Numbered from the stretch's first letter, positions 46,117 to 58,749 are shown. The stretch: 64,000 bases of DNA from Phragmites australis (GCF_958298935.1 NC_084942.1:5029501-5093500), one strand, 5' to 3'. A program made the numbers and translations. Notes: generated by a model not told the origin, from the sequence alone.

Positions 46117-47205
46117 TCAACAAACACACATATGTACATAATAGTTCTCACAGGTCACCCCTGAAAAGTCGGTCGAGTTCAGGCAGTCCAGTATCCCTCT
46201 ACCTGTACCTCTACTTCCTCTCACGCGATGAGGACCGCGTCTTCGCACTGTCGACTGTTGGCATGTGTACATCCGGGGACGCGGGGGGGGGGGGGGAGAT
46301 GGTGGTGGAGCGTTGGACCCGACCACGCCTGATCGACTACAGCGTCGCCTAAGCTCGAGGCTCGCCGACGTATCAAAGACATCGAAGTCTGACACCTGAA
46401 TGCCTCTACGGTTTGAGCCTTCGGCCTCCTCCTCCGCACACTAACAGGCCACCCTCTCGTCCTCCTCCTCATGGGCACGCTTACGGGACGTAGCTTCTTG
46501 CACCTCTGCAGCGCACAGCTGATGGGCTAGCCTCTCATCCTCGTCCTGAGCACGCTTCCTGGCCGCTGTTTCTTGCTCCTCCTTCGCATCATCGTTGGAA
46601 GGCCATCCCGTCGATACCAATTTCGCACCATACATAGTAATTCTTGTCATTCATTAATAAATAGTAATTAATGACATATATTAATATCGTGTCATTTGGT
46701 AAAATATAATACGTTGTCAAGCCCCTTGGTAGCCTTCCTCCTTGTCGCATACTCTCTACTAGAAGGAATGATGTCATTTGAAGATCTGTGACACGTGGAC
46801 GGCACGATCGGTTCATGAAACTCGCCGTTTGGGTTGATAATATGTACTAAGAGGAACCCGGCGATCTGTTCTTGAAGGGCATGGATTTTTGCAGGTTGTA
46901 ACCCATTTGTGCGTAGTTTCAAGTGCTACGTTTGAAGAATAGAAAGAATTAATCCTTGAACACGTATAGAAATTGAAAAGAAGGTATCGATATGTTATTA
47001 ATTTCATACCTCAAGATCATTGAACCTAACAGCGTCTCCATCCGGGCTGAATGCGTGCATGTTAGTAACAACATAAAACGCGCAGAGATTGTTGCCGGCT
47101 GGCTTCCACATACACTTCAAGAGGGAAGGATTCGTCAATGGAATGAATTGAACCTTTTTATTTAATAGGAAATGCAAGACATGAATATTTTCTGCGTACC
47201 GGAAA
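46117..47205 (-). pseudogene. CACTA ORF2 C-terminal part, copy 2
   Basis: This aligns by eye with 2300-3465 of copy 1, including the AGAGATTGTTGCCGG block (the protease Cys region), the intron-like interval near 46990-46930, the exon LQEQIAGFLLVHIINPNGEF, and the Glu/Arg-rich tail (EERVAC, KRAQDEDERLAHQL). Stops and frameshifts disrupt it. Homology to copy 1 stops near 47205. Confidence 0.75.
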
Positions 47206-47580
47206 GTCGGTGTATTCCTCTAGATCATCATCGACCAACGTATCTCTGGCAGGGGGCATATCGGTGTATTCGTCAGCCAGCATATCGGTGCAAAAGTCTT
47301 CGTCTTCTCTGCCAATGTATTGCCCTTCCTGTACGATCTCAGCTTCACCGTGCTCGGTCCAACGAGTATAGCTAGGCATAAAGCCCCTTGGCATAAAGTG
47401 GGAATGTATCTGCTAGGTGGTGGAAAGCTGCTTCTTGTTCTCGCAATCGACGCATGGACAACACATGTATTGAGAATGTGTATTTGACTTGTGCGCCGCG
47501 GCTTGTACCAAGAAACAATCCACGCCGTTCTTGTACTCTGCGCTCACACGTCTCGCATCGTACATCCATCTTCCATCCAT
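47205..47580 (-). pseudogene. TNP2 N-terminal (transposase-associated) domain fused to ORF2 tail
   Basis: Read leftward from about 47570, the text is MDVRCET... in one frame, while another shows the family's MYDARRVSAEYKNGVDCFLV, then CCPCVDCE, LSTT and FMPSYTRWTEHGEAE, and finally LVDDDLEEYTDF at 47225. This is the start of TNP2. It runs straight into the end of ORF2 at about 47205, so the TNP2 core and most of ORF2 are missing: an internal deletion. At least one frameshift is present. Confidence 0.75.
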
Positions 47581-47599
47581 CTACAATTATATTATTATT

Positions 47600-48360
47600 A
47601 TAAATAAAAATTCATAACATCTAGAAAATTTTACGATCACCAACAAATAAATTACCTCGTCATCACCTACCGGCAATTGGCCCTGGTTGGAGGAGCTGCC
47701 TTTTGTATGCTTTCACGTACGCTTCCGATGAGTATTTGTTGGTGCCATCCCTAGAAATTTTCTTTATTATTAAACCCTTTTGTAGGACTAATTAAGTAAA
47801 AATAAAAAAACACTCATACATAAAGTTTATATATTGGAGCTTGCTAATTAAATAAAATATAAAACATATAATTGGATCTTGCTACATACCTAAATATCAT
47901 GAAGAAATTTTCTAATTCATTAAAAATCACAATAAATATGCTCATACCTAAAGTTTTCATATAGGAGCATGCTAATTAATTAAAATATAAAAATATAATT
48001 AGAGCTTCCAACATACCTAAATATCATGGCTAATTTTTCTAATTCATTATAAATCAAAAATAAATATGCTCATACCTAAAGTTTCTATATAGGAGCTTGC
48101 TAAATTAATTAAAAATTAAATATGCTCAAACCTATAGCTAATGTAAATCAATAATAAAGACACTTTCTACCATAAGCTACTAATTGAAGCTTCCGTATAA
48201 TAAGTGAGATATAATTGCATCTACATTGTCTTAAAATATCATGGCCATAGGTGCATCTCTATCTTTTTAAAACCTAGAGCAATTTAGCAAATAAAATTCA
48301 ACTAGAAATGGATTGAAGATGAAGTTACAAACCTTGGAACACCTAGGGCATGATGATGCC
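47600..48360. repeat. AT-rich tandem repeats (~125 bp, three copies)
   Basis: The text CATACCTAAAGTTT(C/T)(A/T)TATAGGAGC followed by TTGCTAATTAAT and AATATCATG repeats about three times between 47815 and 48140. No coding content. Confidence 0.75.
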
Positions 48361-48399
48361 TCGAACTTTTGAAGCCAACGTATAAGTACACAAATTTGA

Positions 48400-50122
48400 A
48401 CTACGAACTAGGGTACATAATCAGGAAAATTGAGGAGGAGTATAAGTACACTATCAGCTACAACAAGGTATGAAGAGTGAAGAGGAAGGCAATTGAGATG
48501 TGGTTCGGGACCTACGAAGCATCATATGACAGTCTTCCAAAATTGTTGAAGACCATTGCTCGAAGGAACCTGAGGACGTATTACGATACTAATAAGTACC
48601 CATTACTGTCCAAACATGGCAAGTATGTCATGAAGCGATGCTTCTTCGCATTAGGACCATGTATCAAAGCTTCTGAGCAACATCGGCCTATCCTCTGCAT
48701 CGAAGACACTTTCCTTATCGGTATATACAAGGGACATATCCTAACTACTATTAGGGTTGATGGGAACAACCAAATGCTACTGTTGGCCTTGGCATTTGTG
48801 GAATTTGAGAACACCACCAGTTTGTATTGGTTCATGTACCGTGTGAGGATGATAATTATGGGTGCTCGGCTGGACGTGTGCTTTCTTCATGACCATCATG
48901 CAAGGATGCTCAAAGCTTTTCAGGATTTACAGAATGGAACAGATGATGGCATGATGGACCTATGTAGCCTGATCTACAGAGTATGTGGTGCATGGGGCAT
49001 TTGGGTGCAAACTTCTTCCGCCAATTCAATAACAAGAATCTCATGAACATATTTAAGAGGTTGTGCGATCAGAACCAGCAGCGAAAGTTCGATGCTCTTT
49101 GGAAGACACTAGATGAGCTGACAAAGAAACAAACCCAAGAGCGTGCATGGAGGCTCGTGAGGGGATCGGAGGATGAACCAGTACCTCTTGAGTCCCTACC
49201 AATGGGCAATGAAGCTGGCATAATGCGGAGGACCGGGTCATCTACCAGGTCATTTAGTGAGTGGATTGAGAATGAGCCAAAGGAGAAGTGGGCTCTGCTC
49301 TATGACACAAATAGGGCTAGGTACGGTATTATGACTACAAATTTAGCAGATGTTTACAACTAGGTGATGAAAGGTGTTAGGGGGTTGTCATTGTAGGGAT
49401 TGTAGAGTTCATACTTCAAGAGACCTGCAAGTATTTCAGAGAGCGCTATGCAATACCGCACCCGACGCTAAATAATGCTCGTCTAATTTATGGGACGAAG
49501 ATGACTAAGTACATGGAAAACAAGATGGAGAAGGCAAAGATACATAGGGTGAAGGACATGGCAACTGCATAGCACAGATATGACATTCTATGCGGGGACA
49601 AACGAAGGAGGGGGCAAGCATGAGAGAGTTATCCAAGAGTGCACCCTATTCCATGACAGATGTGTTTGCAGCTGCTACAAGCCGATGCTACTGCACAAGC
49701 CATGTTCACATGTGATTGTCACGTGTGCTGTGACGGGGATGAGGACTCTAAGGTACGTCTCTGACTACTTTAAGAATGAGGCTCTCTTCAACACCTGGAA
49801 CCATGAGATCTATGGTTTTGGGAATTATGGTTCTTTTACAAAGGAACTTGAGCCTAATTGTGTGTTCATCCCTGATCCATATAAGTTGAAGTAGAAGAAG
49901 GGATGGTGAAAAACTGCAGAGCTCCGTAATGACATGGATGAAGCAGAAGAAGGCCATCACAAAAAAAAAATGTGCAGCAAGTGCAATAGAATAGGTCACA
50001 CTTACAAGAAATGCACTGTTGATGCTCCAAGTGTGAACCCTGTGGAAGCAAGTCCTTCTGGCTTAGCTGCAGATGGGAGACGTCCTCGTGCTCGTCGATC
50101 GTCAGCTTCATTGACTCATTGA
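48400..50122 (+). pseudogene. Mutator-like (MULE/MuDR) transposase
   Basis: A DDE transposase of the Mutator superfamily, acting in the nucleus on element ends. Order: MuDR-type region (YKYTISYNKV, AIEMWFGTYEASYDSLPKLL), MULE catalytic domain (EQHRPILCIEDTFLIG, RVDGNNQMLLLALAFVEFEN, VCFLHDHHARMLKAF), then SEWIENEPKEKWALLYDT and YGIMTTNLADVYN near 49260-49360. A SWIM zinc finger follows at 49660-49720 (CVCSCYKPMLLHKPCSH), and last a CCHC knuckle (CSKCNRIGHTYKKC) at 49972-50013. The first acidic catalytic position, usually D in C-V-D-G-T-F, reads E here. There is a TGA where Trp is expected near 48473, a frameshift near 48980 and stops near 49362-49400 and 49894. PMD-coding DNA follows on the same strand. 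Confidence 0.85.
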
Positions 50123-50344
50123 GTTCCATTATTATTGTAATTCATCCTTGGTGGCTATTTGTGTGCACAACATCTTACTTTACTTTTGTAGTGGTGAGAC
50201 TATCACTATGTTTCAGGTTGTAATGTGTTAAGTTCTAATTCGTTAACGTATTTGTGTACACATTCAAAAATCTATTATCTTATGTTATATGTTGCACGCT
50301 TACTTGTTGCTTTGTGTTTGTTTTGGTTACCAAACTATAAATAT

Positions 50345-52950
50345 GCAGGTATGGCACAACTAGACCTGCTTGACACGCATCTGGACATTAGGCATTGTTC
50401 CTACCACATAGCTGTGTAGGCTGAGGAGCTCCTGGTACTATGACTTCGTGTGCCAGATGAGCTCATGAGGGTTGACGCGCCTTGGATCCCGAGGTTTGTA
50501 CCATTCAAATGTAACATTTCATACGACTTGTTATTTGTATTGCTCGCTAACTTTATTGTGTTTGCAAGTTGCGTGCTTCTAGGCTACTTCTATTATGTCA
50601 ACTGGTGGAGGTCAATGCGTTGGTGGGGGGCTCAGAGGCGGCCACTAGGTTCAACTACGACAGGGCCCTGCTCGTGGCACTTGTCAATAGGTGGTGTCCC
50701 GAAACCCACACGTTCCACCTCCCGTGCAGCGAGATGGTGCACACGCTCAAGGACGTCTCCCTGCTGATGGGGTTGCCTTGCGTGGGTGCCGCTGTTGGAG
50801 CGAGCAACATGGGCGTGGCATGGCACAATGAGTTGTTAGGATGCTTCTCCATCATTGTACGGAGGGACAGCCTAGCTCCATTTAGGGCGGCAATGACGTC
50901 TCCCGCCACTTGAAGACATACCTCTTGTGGTTGTTCGGGTGAATCATGTTCACCGAGACCCATGTTAACACGGTCTCTAGGAGCATGATCCCCCCTACAC
51001 CAGAGAGGTTGCAAATGTTGACCCAGGGGAGGTCCCACAGTACATTTGGGTGTCTATTGTACTGTCCGTGATGTACTGCATCCTGTGTGACGCCTACACA
51101 AAGACCTATGACAACATGATCTTCATCTGGTGTCCCCTGCTATTTTAGATGTGGTCATACGAGCTCATCATCATCAGCAGGCCATTTGTGGACCATAGTG
51201 CGTACTAGTTCCCTACCGACGGCATCGATGGCCCGACTGTGGTATCATTGTGGTGTAAACATAGGTAGAACTATGAAATTTGCACATATTTATTAATTAC
51301 TTCCTTTTTGTTTCTCTAACGTATTTTGGTTGCACAGGAGACTTGGTCCATTGTGCATACACACCATGCGTACCCAGACTTTGTTCACTAGTTTGATGAG
51401 CTGACGATGAATAACATCTGCTGGAGGCTGTACACGGAGGAGGAGGTACTTTGATGCACCCCACTAGGACTTTTGATGCTATGCTTATGGGACCGGGAGA
51501 ACTGGCTCACGCAGTGTGCCCTCATCTACGACATTTACGTCGAGGAGTACTCTCTACACCATGTGATGCGGTGGTTTGGGAAGTTGCACATGTTCCCACT
51601 CCTGCTTACTAGGACAGTGCCTAGCAACATACACAAATTACCTTTTCATTGGAGACGCCGATGCAAATTTTTTCATATGCTTAAGTTTTTGTTGGCTGAT
51701 ATGCAATGGGGCTCATAGCACGAGCATGTTTGCGTCTTGTGCGCAGACGTGGGTTGATAGATGGGAGCACACTATCGATGACATCGTGGATGGGGATCGC
51801 CCACACTGTGAGGAGGCATATGCGGATTACCTATCGTGGTTTGTGGCTCGGGCATGGATCCGAGTCACGTACACACCGATTGAGTTTCCACTGCATGAGC
51901 CAAATGTTCACGACACGTACCCAACGTAGATGGATCCAGCGCATTTGCTTGAGGTACACAAAGCAGTACACAACTCCTCATTAATTATACTTGTTGGTAC
52001 AAATAAATTGACTAATCAAATGAAACTTTTCTTTGCAGAGGGACATACTACACCATATTGATGTCGAGGCACGTGTGACCAAGCTTCGGATCGATAATGG
52101 CCTCGAGGTCCCCCAGGGCGGAGGTGAGCATGGCGTTAGGCAAGATTATCCGACAGGTGAGCAAGGACTTCGGTTCGTTTAGCTGCAGCTCATCCTCAGA
52201 CGTTGCAATGGGACTACTAGCGTCGGCTACTCCCCCGGCATGACCATCGGTCATGTTCACCGATCCCCCGCACCCACCGGTATGTCCCACCTACACAACC
52301 TGGCCTAGTCATTCTTTCTCGGTGAGGCAGTCCTTCTCAGGGGCTAGTGATCTGCACTATAGTGGCGTCTGGCCTAGTCATTCTTTCTCTGGCGCTGGTG
52401 ACCCCTACTACGGCATCACAGCGTCCAAGCCAGCCTTCACCGATGCTAGTGACCACTTCTACGCTGCCAGTAGGTCCACGCAGCCTTCCTCCATGGACCC
52501 GGGTTCTTTGGGGTCTTGCATCCCTGGCTCAGTTTTGACACTCGCTTCATAATTAACCAATTGTTACATATCACGCTTTACCGGTGCTAACATGTTTTCT
52601 TCATTGTTTCATGTATAGAGGTTGATTATCTCGAGGACGTAGAGGTGCACGATAGCTACATGGAGTTGCTCACCAGGGATGGTAGTCAGGTCCCTGGGTA
52701 CTCATACATCTTTGGACAAAGTGACAAGCTCAGTGTGTCCTAGCTACATGGCGTGCCACTTCCAGGGACACAACCCTCCCATGGCGACTACGCCACTTCA
52801 CCACCCACTGGATGGCCTAGGTGGATGATCGTTCCACCAAACCTGCTGACATACTCAGCTCACCAGGTGAGAGCGTAGAGGCATAGGGTCACAAGGGCGG
52901 ATACGACTAGGGGGTCATCCCCAAGAGGGGACATAACCTAGAGGCTACGT
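50345..52950 (+). pseudogene. Plant mobile domain (PMD) protein gene, degenerate
   Basis: PMD proteins (MAIN/MAIL-type) are nuclear; the domain also occurs in MULE and gypsy elements. Here exon 1 starts MAQLDLLDTHLDIRHCSY. A second block (about 50568-50910) reads NALVGGSEAATRFNYDRALL, NRWCPETHTFHLPCSEMVHT and LKDVSLLMGLPCVGAAVGAS, the hallmark PMD segment. A third (51340-51930) has THHAYPDFVH, LIYDIYVEEYSLHHVM, TWVDRWEHTIDDIVDGDRPH and RVTYTPIEFP. Ser/Pro-rich text follows to about 52550, and a last block near 52620-52860 (VDYLEDVEVHDSYMELL). Introns seem to separate blocks; several stops and frameshifts are present. It lies 220 bp after the MULE transposase on the same strand, so it may belong to the same element. 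Confidence 0.8.
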
Positions 52951-53249
52951 TATGTTATGTTATTGTCAGTGTTATGGCACTATGTTAATGTTAGTATAAT
53001 GCTATTTTCTTCATGCTACTATTTATTGTTAGTGTCATAATATATTTCATGTGCCCTTTTTTTATTCTATTTGGAGCATCGAGTCGTACCACGAGCATTC
53101 CATAACAATCATAATAAACACGTCAACCTAACGTACAATGGCATTATGCGACATACTAAACATGAGTTAGGGAATTTAAAAGGGCGAAGATCGATGGGAC
53201 AATACACAAATTACAGCACCATCTTGATAGTGGTTCTAATCGTACTGAC

Positions 53250-53853
53250 TTAGAGTGAACAGTGAGGACACTCTGACGCCCAATAATCTTTAGCGTTGTA
53301 TTGCGTTGAAGGAGGAGGGGCACGAGGTGGAGAAGGAGCATCCCTATTGTGGCACAGGATTGTGCACCATGGATCGATGCAAATAGAAGGGTCATCCATG
53401 TGTATTATAGGAGGACTTGGCATATTCTTCACCTCCCTGTGCAAGTCGAATATTTGGTCTCGCAAGTGGTGGATGTAATCTTAGATATGCTACAAAACAT
53501 GAGGATGGACCCATCTCGTGTACTGGCAATTATTGCGGTTCTTGTCAGAGACCTGCAAAAATATGAAGGTCACAATGTATAATATTTTCAAATAAGGATA
53601 CGGACGTTGATGGCGAAATAATTCTCACCCTACCAAGAGGACATCGGAAGAATCGACGGCCCTCAGGAAAACTCCCATCGTACATCTGAACGACACAATT
53701 GTAGCCATGAGAGCACTTGAGCCATGGCTCATTTGGGTGCTCGTAAATCCTTTGGTGACTTAGAGGACAAAAATCACTCCTATCTTGCAAAGGGAAGTTG
53801 TAGAGGGGCTCCTCATACTCAGCTGGACTGAACGAACCCTTCCATCTCACCAC
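53250..53853 (-). pseudogene. GRF-type zinc-finger protein gene, minus copy
   Basis: Small proteins with a GRF-like zinc finger are common in grass transposon-rich DNA; function is unknown, perhaps nucleic-acid binding. Exon 1 (53853 to about 53630) reads FSPAEYEEPLYNFPLQDRSD, CPLSHQRIYEHPNEPWLKCS and QMYDGSFPEGRRFFRCPLGR, with the GRRFF..C core. A GTGAGA donor and TTGCAG acceptor (near 53555) fit an intron. Exon 2 continues NNCQYTRWVHPH, HHLRDQIFDLHREVKNM and a Cys-rich CIDPWCTILCHN, ending at 53250. Two in-frame stops interrupt exon 2 near 53500. It starts 10 bp from a copia LTR. Strand opposite to the PMD gene. Confidence 0.7.
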
Positions 53854-53862
53854 CGCTCACCT

Positions 53863-55542
53863 TGCTAAAAAGATCGGTGACATCCTAAGAGGGGGTGAAT
53901 TAGGACATTTAAAAGTCTAAACCAAATCGGGTCCAAAAACTTCATAAGGTAAACCTATATTAATTTCTATCTAATTGTGCTCTAAATTTATCTAGTGTAT
54001 CTATTCTACCGCTCAAAAGTTTTGCAACCTATAGCCTAGCAAACTATTCTAGGAAAGTAAATGCACAAAAATAGATTGCAAGAATGTAAATGCGGAAACG
54101 TAAAGATGGTAGAGAAAATAAACTCGGCACAAGGGATTTTTATCCCGTGGTATCGATGATATGAATGTCACCTTAGTCCATATTGGAGCTTCACTAAGGA
54201 TATGCTCCTAATCACCAATACTCTTCCAGTCACGGCTCTTGAGTCACCAAGTCACAAAGACAAGGTCTCACATCGGATGAGCCACCAAGCCACAAAGGAA
54301 AGATTTCACCACTAGCCTCTCTCCCGGTTACTTATCGTTGTCTTCACTTCAGAGCTTGAGCCACCAAGGCAAGGGTCTTCGCGTCCCCGTACAAGTGTCT
54401 TGCTGCCACTTCACACCAAGTCAAAGGGTTAACAAGCTTGAGCAACTCTGGCTCAAGGTGCCAGTGACTCACCAAGACTCCAAGGCACCGGCGTACCACC
54501 CGGTACAAGCTAGGATTACTCCTTGATCCACTCTCTAGGCAGCAATCACCTAAAAACACTCTCTCTAGGCCTATAAGCACTAATAACTCACTAAACATGT
54601 GCATAATTGCCTTGGATGATCACGTTAAGCACTTTGGTGGCTTGGATGTCTTCTCAAGTGTCTGTGTTTCTCTAGACTCCAACAACATGCCACATATTCA
54701 AATGACTGAGTAGGGTGTATTTATAGCCTCAAACTCGTGCACTAGCCATTAACTCAATGGCTCAGAAAAACTGTTAACACCGGATGATCCAGTGAGAACA
54801 GTAGTACTAACACTGGATCATTCTGTCATTTGAACCTTGCCTTTGTGGAACTAGCCATTGGAACCTACTCAAAGTCATACTGAACATTAGACACTCCAGT
54901 GTATATATTATCTCCATCACCAGACTATCGCATGAATACATTTGAGTCATCCGAGCTTCTTCAGTCTCTCTGTGTAAATTGCTCCAGTGTAAGCCTCCGG
55001 TGTACACATCACCTATCACCGGACCATCCGGTGAGGTATTCTTCGATCTTCAACTCTTGGAAATGCTTCTACAGGAAATACTCTAGTGTGAAGCAATCGG
55101 TGTGTACAACACAGACATTGGACCTTCCGGTGAGTTGATCTTCATTCTTCTGTGCTTGGATTCTTCTCTATAAGAATTAGTCCGGTTTGATCCTCCGGTG
55201 ATCACCGGACCATCCGGTGAAGCCATTTGCATTCTTCCATTTGTCAACAATGCTTCGCTGCTTCTGCCCATTTGACACCGAACCATCCGGTGAGGTTACG
55301 CTGCCTCTAAACACATATCTCCGGTGCGTACAATTCTTCCAGCATCGGACCATCCAGTGAGTACATTTTTTGGGACTTCTCCAATTCAACCAAACTTTGT
55401 CTTGGCTACGATGACTTCTTGATGTATTGTATCCATGAGATCTACTAACATATATTCTTGACAAACATGCTAGTCTCAATGACTATATTGTCATTAATCA
55501 CCAAGATCACAATTATGGCATAATATGGCTATTTTCGCTACA
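53863..55542 (-). repeat. 3' LTR of the gag-only copia element
   Basis: About 1,680 bp. On the minus strand it starts TGTAGCGAAAATAGCC and ends CTTTTTAGCA. It has many CACCGGACCATCCGGTGA-like interrupted palindromes at 54780-55370. A GGAAGAG purine tract lies just outside it. Confidence 0.85.
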
Positions 55543-57000
55543 ATCTCTTCCTTTGTGGGGATAGATGACAACACAACCAAAGCAAGTGGTAAATAATAAA
55601 TGATATCAATTATAAAGAGCACGAAGTCTTACCACATTTCTTGGATGCATGTTCTTACCACTTAGTCCCCTTTTCGTTGTGGCTCCACATTTCTCCATTG
55701 CCACTATCTCCCTTGATCGACCCATACAAGAACTTCTTCATTGCATGCTTTTGAGACCAAATTTAAATATGTTCCCCTTTGTCAACCTTGGCATCTTGAT
55801 TGTTCTCCACTAGGCATGCCTCTTGCTTTGGTCGTCAAACTTCTCTCCCTTCGTCAAAAAGGGCTAAAAACACATGTTGAACTCGAGGAAAAACATTAGA
55901 GTACATGAGAGATAGTTTCAAAAATTATGATCCAATGAAATGATACCAATTAAAAAATATGTACCAATTATAAGGAGAGGATGCATTGATATCAATTGAA
56001 AACGACAAACAAGGATCATAATTTATGAAACTCACATAATATAATTTTAACTCCCCCTATATGTGTGCATACATATGATACAAAAGTGACATATGCACAA
56101 CTAGACAATTATGTCAAGATGGAAGTTTAAGCCATATTATGCATGGAGGTAGCTTGAATAAACAAATGAATTGACAATGATACCAATTGAAGCATTTATG
56201 CATTGAGACCTCCTATGACATGTTGATCACTCCATGAGACTATAAAAGATATCAGTTGAAACACATATTAGTCTCAATATCACAACCTATATGATATACT
56301 CTTGCTAAATGTGTGCAAACAAGTGTTAAATACTTGTGAGATATATACAATTGTTATTGATAACAATGGTGATTTATCATATAGATTAGATCATGACACA
56401 TGAAAGATACCAATTGTAAAAGTAGTGTCAAGAAACTACAACTAATAAACCATGTAGGTTGCTCATAAGAAAGAGAGAAACATAAACAACCTATCATATG
56501 AAAACATATACTAGGCATTGCAATAAATTAAAATATAAACATGCAATCCTAGACAAGTCAAATGAGCTACAATAATTGAAAGATTTTGCATCTAGCTCTA
56601 TTACCAGTTTTACCTTTGGATGGGGATTTGGATATGTGATGATCATGATCTTCATTAATGCACCCAATCTTATACACTTAGCTTCTTTGCTTACCTTCAC
56701 TTCATTTTGTGAGCCAAGTCTTCAAATCCTCAAACCGACTTATGGATTTCAAGTCTTCTTTAGAACCTAAACCGATTGGACACCCTTCATGTTGGTGATG
56801 ACTTTCTTGGGTACCCGAATGGGTTGGTTCCACCTCCGGTCATTTCTCCCAACCATATGTGCAACCGTCTTGCTATTTTTCTTCTTCTTGAGCTTATAGT
56901 GGTTGCTCTTGATCTTATTCTTGTAGTTGGGCTTGGTGTAGATGTTGGAGGTCTAGTTGGAGAGGTTCATAATCTTCTTCTTCTCCTTGATCTCCTTCTT
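55543..57000 (-). other. Interior of the copia element without pol
   Basis: AT-rich DNA with repeated ATACCAATTGAAA / ATCAATTGAAAA text. The part nearest gag (56990-56770) still reads VTNMKG and RVPKK-like remnants, as seen between gag and protease in SIRE elements. No reverse transcriptase, integrase or RNase H motif was seen. Confidence 0.6.
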
Positions 57001-57003
57001 TAC

Positions 57004-58690
57004 TTACTTGCATTGGAAGGACTTGTGGCCTTCTTGATTACACTTGAAGCATGTCACGATGGATCCCTCCGCAAGCTTCTTTACCATATTAGCATGGTTA
57101 TCTTGAGGAGGTTGGATATGGTTCTTACTCTTTAATCTTGCCAAGTCCTTCTTGAGCTTCTCCACTTCTTGCTTGAGCTTATCATTCTCTTGTGCTATAA
57201 GTTTATTAGATGATTCTACGATAACATTCTCAATACATGTCTCATTGCAAAGGGGTGAGCTAGATAAATCAATTAAATTCTCACAAGAAGTGAAAGCATC
57301 TACCTTAGGCTTGAAATTAAAGAGTGAGATAGATTGCTTCAAAGGGACCTTAGTTTTTGATTCAATGCACTCAATTTTAGTTTTAAGCTCTTCATGCTCC
57401 TTGTTTAGCAAATTGAATTTGCTCAATAATTATTCATAATTAGAAACAAATGTAGTATGAATGTCATAGGTGCATTGAATTTCTTAACCTCTTTTTATTG
57501 TTTTTTAAGGGTCCTTTATTGCTCATTGATCAAATAAAGGATTTCTTCTTGAGAGGGCGAATCATCGTTGGATTCATCATCACTTACATCGCTATCTATA
57601 CCTTTAGTCATAAGGAACTTGTGAGATGATTTGCACGATGATGACTTGCATGATGATGACCTTGAAGCAGAGCTTCTCTTAGAGAGGAGGATGGTGAGGC
57701 TTTCATCACTTGAACTCGATTCTTCATCATCGCTCACCCATCTTCCTATTCTTGCGAATGCTTTGGCTCTTCCCCTTGTCTCCCTCTTGTTCTTGGTCTT
57801 CTTCGACTTCTTGATATGATCGATTGTGTTGACCAAATCTTCAATGGACATTGGATGATCAATCTTGGCATTGATCCTCTTCAGATTCTTCTTTAATTTT
57901 GAGAAGAGCTTGGTAATCTTGGGATCAATTTCTTCATCACTTGATGTGCTTTGATCATCCTCTTCATTGCTCTCTTCATCTTGATAACTATCATCTTCGC
58001 TTGAGCTTGACTCTTGCTCTTGCCTCCTCATCCTTGCCTTCATGTGTTGATATTGAGATTATTTGCTTATGAGAGTAAGGTTCTTAGTGTCGGATGAGGA
58101 AGAAGCTTCCAGCCCAATGTTCATGGTCATTTTATGGGCGGTGATCTTGCCGAGCACATGACTTAGAGTCATCTTCTTAATGTCATTGTTGTCGTAGATG
58201 ATAGAGACTATCAACTTGTACTTTAGAAGAAGAGATTGAAGTATTCTTCTCACCACTTGATCACCGTCAATTGGCGTCAAAACTAGCCTATTGATCTCAT
58301 TGACAAGAATATTCAAACATAAGTACATGTCATTAACACTTCCATATGGTAGTTGTTTCATATCATTGACCTTAGTAACTAACACATGATATTTCTCATT
58401 ACGCACATCCTTTGTGCATTTATGTATTTCAATGAGACTAGTCCAAATATCACATGCATTGGTGAGATAATAAGCATGTTTAAATGCACCAACATATAAA
58501 GATGGTAAAAGGATACTCTTCAACAATGCATTTTATTGTCTCTCCTTGTTGGTGATGCAAGGTCTCATCTCTTCCTTGGTGACTCTCCAAATATCTAAAC
58601 CTCAAACTTGTAAATAACAAGACATTAGAATTTTCCATCGAGATAAATTTGTGCCATCGAAGAGTGGAGCACTTTGGGAATTCATCACAA
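57004..58690 (-). pseudogene. Copia (SIRE-type) gag with CCHC knuckle, broken
   Basis: Starts near 58690 with LFDGTNLSRWKI. The UBN2 core follows (58526-58060): LPSLYVGAFKHAYYLTNACD, VNDMKQLPYGSVNDMY, VVRRILQSLLLKYK. Then a Ser/Asp/Glu-rich linker (58043-57516), EDDSYQDEESNEEDDQS and SDEEIDPKITKLFSKLKKNL. Then a coiled-coil-like segment and the zinc knuckle CFKCNQEGHKSFQC at about 57050-57010. Gag packages element RNA. Two early stops, a TAA near 58060 and a frameshift between 57516 and 57426 break it. The order is the standard one for SIRE elements. Confidence 0.8.
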
Positions 58691-58736
58691 GCACGAACAA
58701 CACAACTCTAGGTGGTTAAATCTATCAAAAGCATAA

Positions 58737-58749
58737 GGCTCTGATACCA
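58737..58749 (-). other. Primer-binding site of the copia element
   Basis: The minus strand reads TGGTATCAGAGCC, a perfect plant initiator-Met site, immediately inside the 5' LTR. It fixes the element's orientation. Confidence 0.9.

Noticed and set aside
48477..49046. An intact short MULE gene
   Set aside because: The frame is open but ends by frameshift near 48980; downstream transposase text continues in another frame, so it is a broken gene.
54780..55370. CRISPR-like regularly spaced repeats
   Set aside because: Units are degenerate and lie in LTRs of a plant retrotransposon, with no cas-like genes; this is LTR structure.
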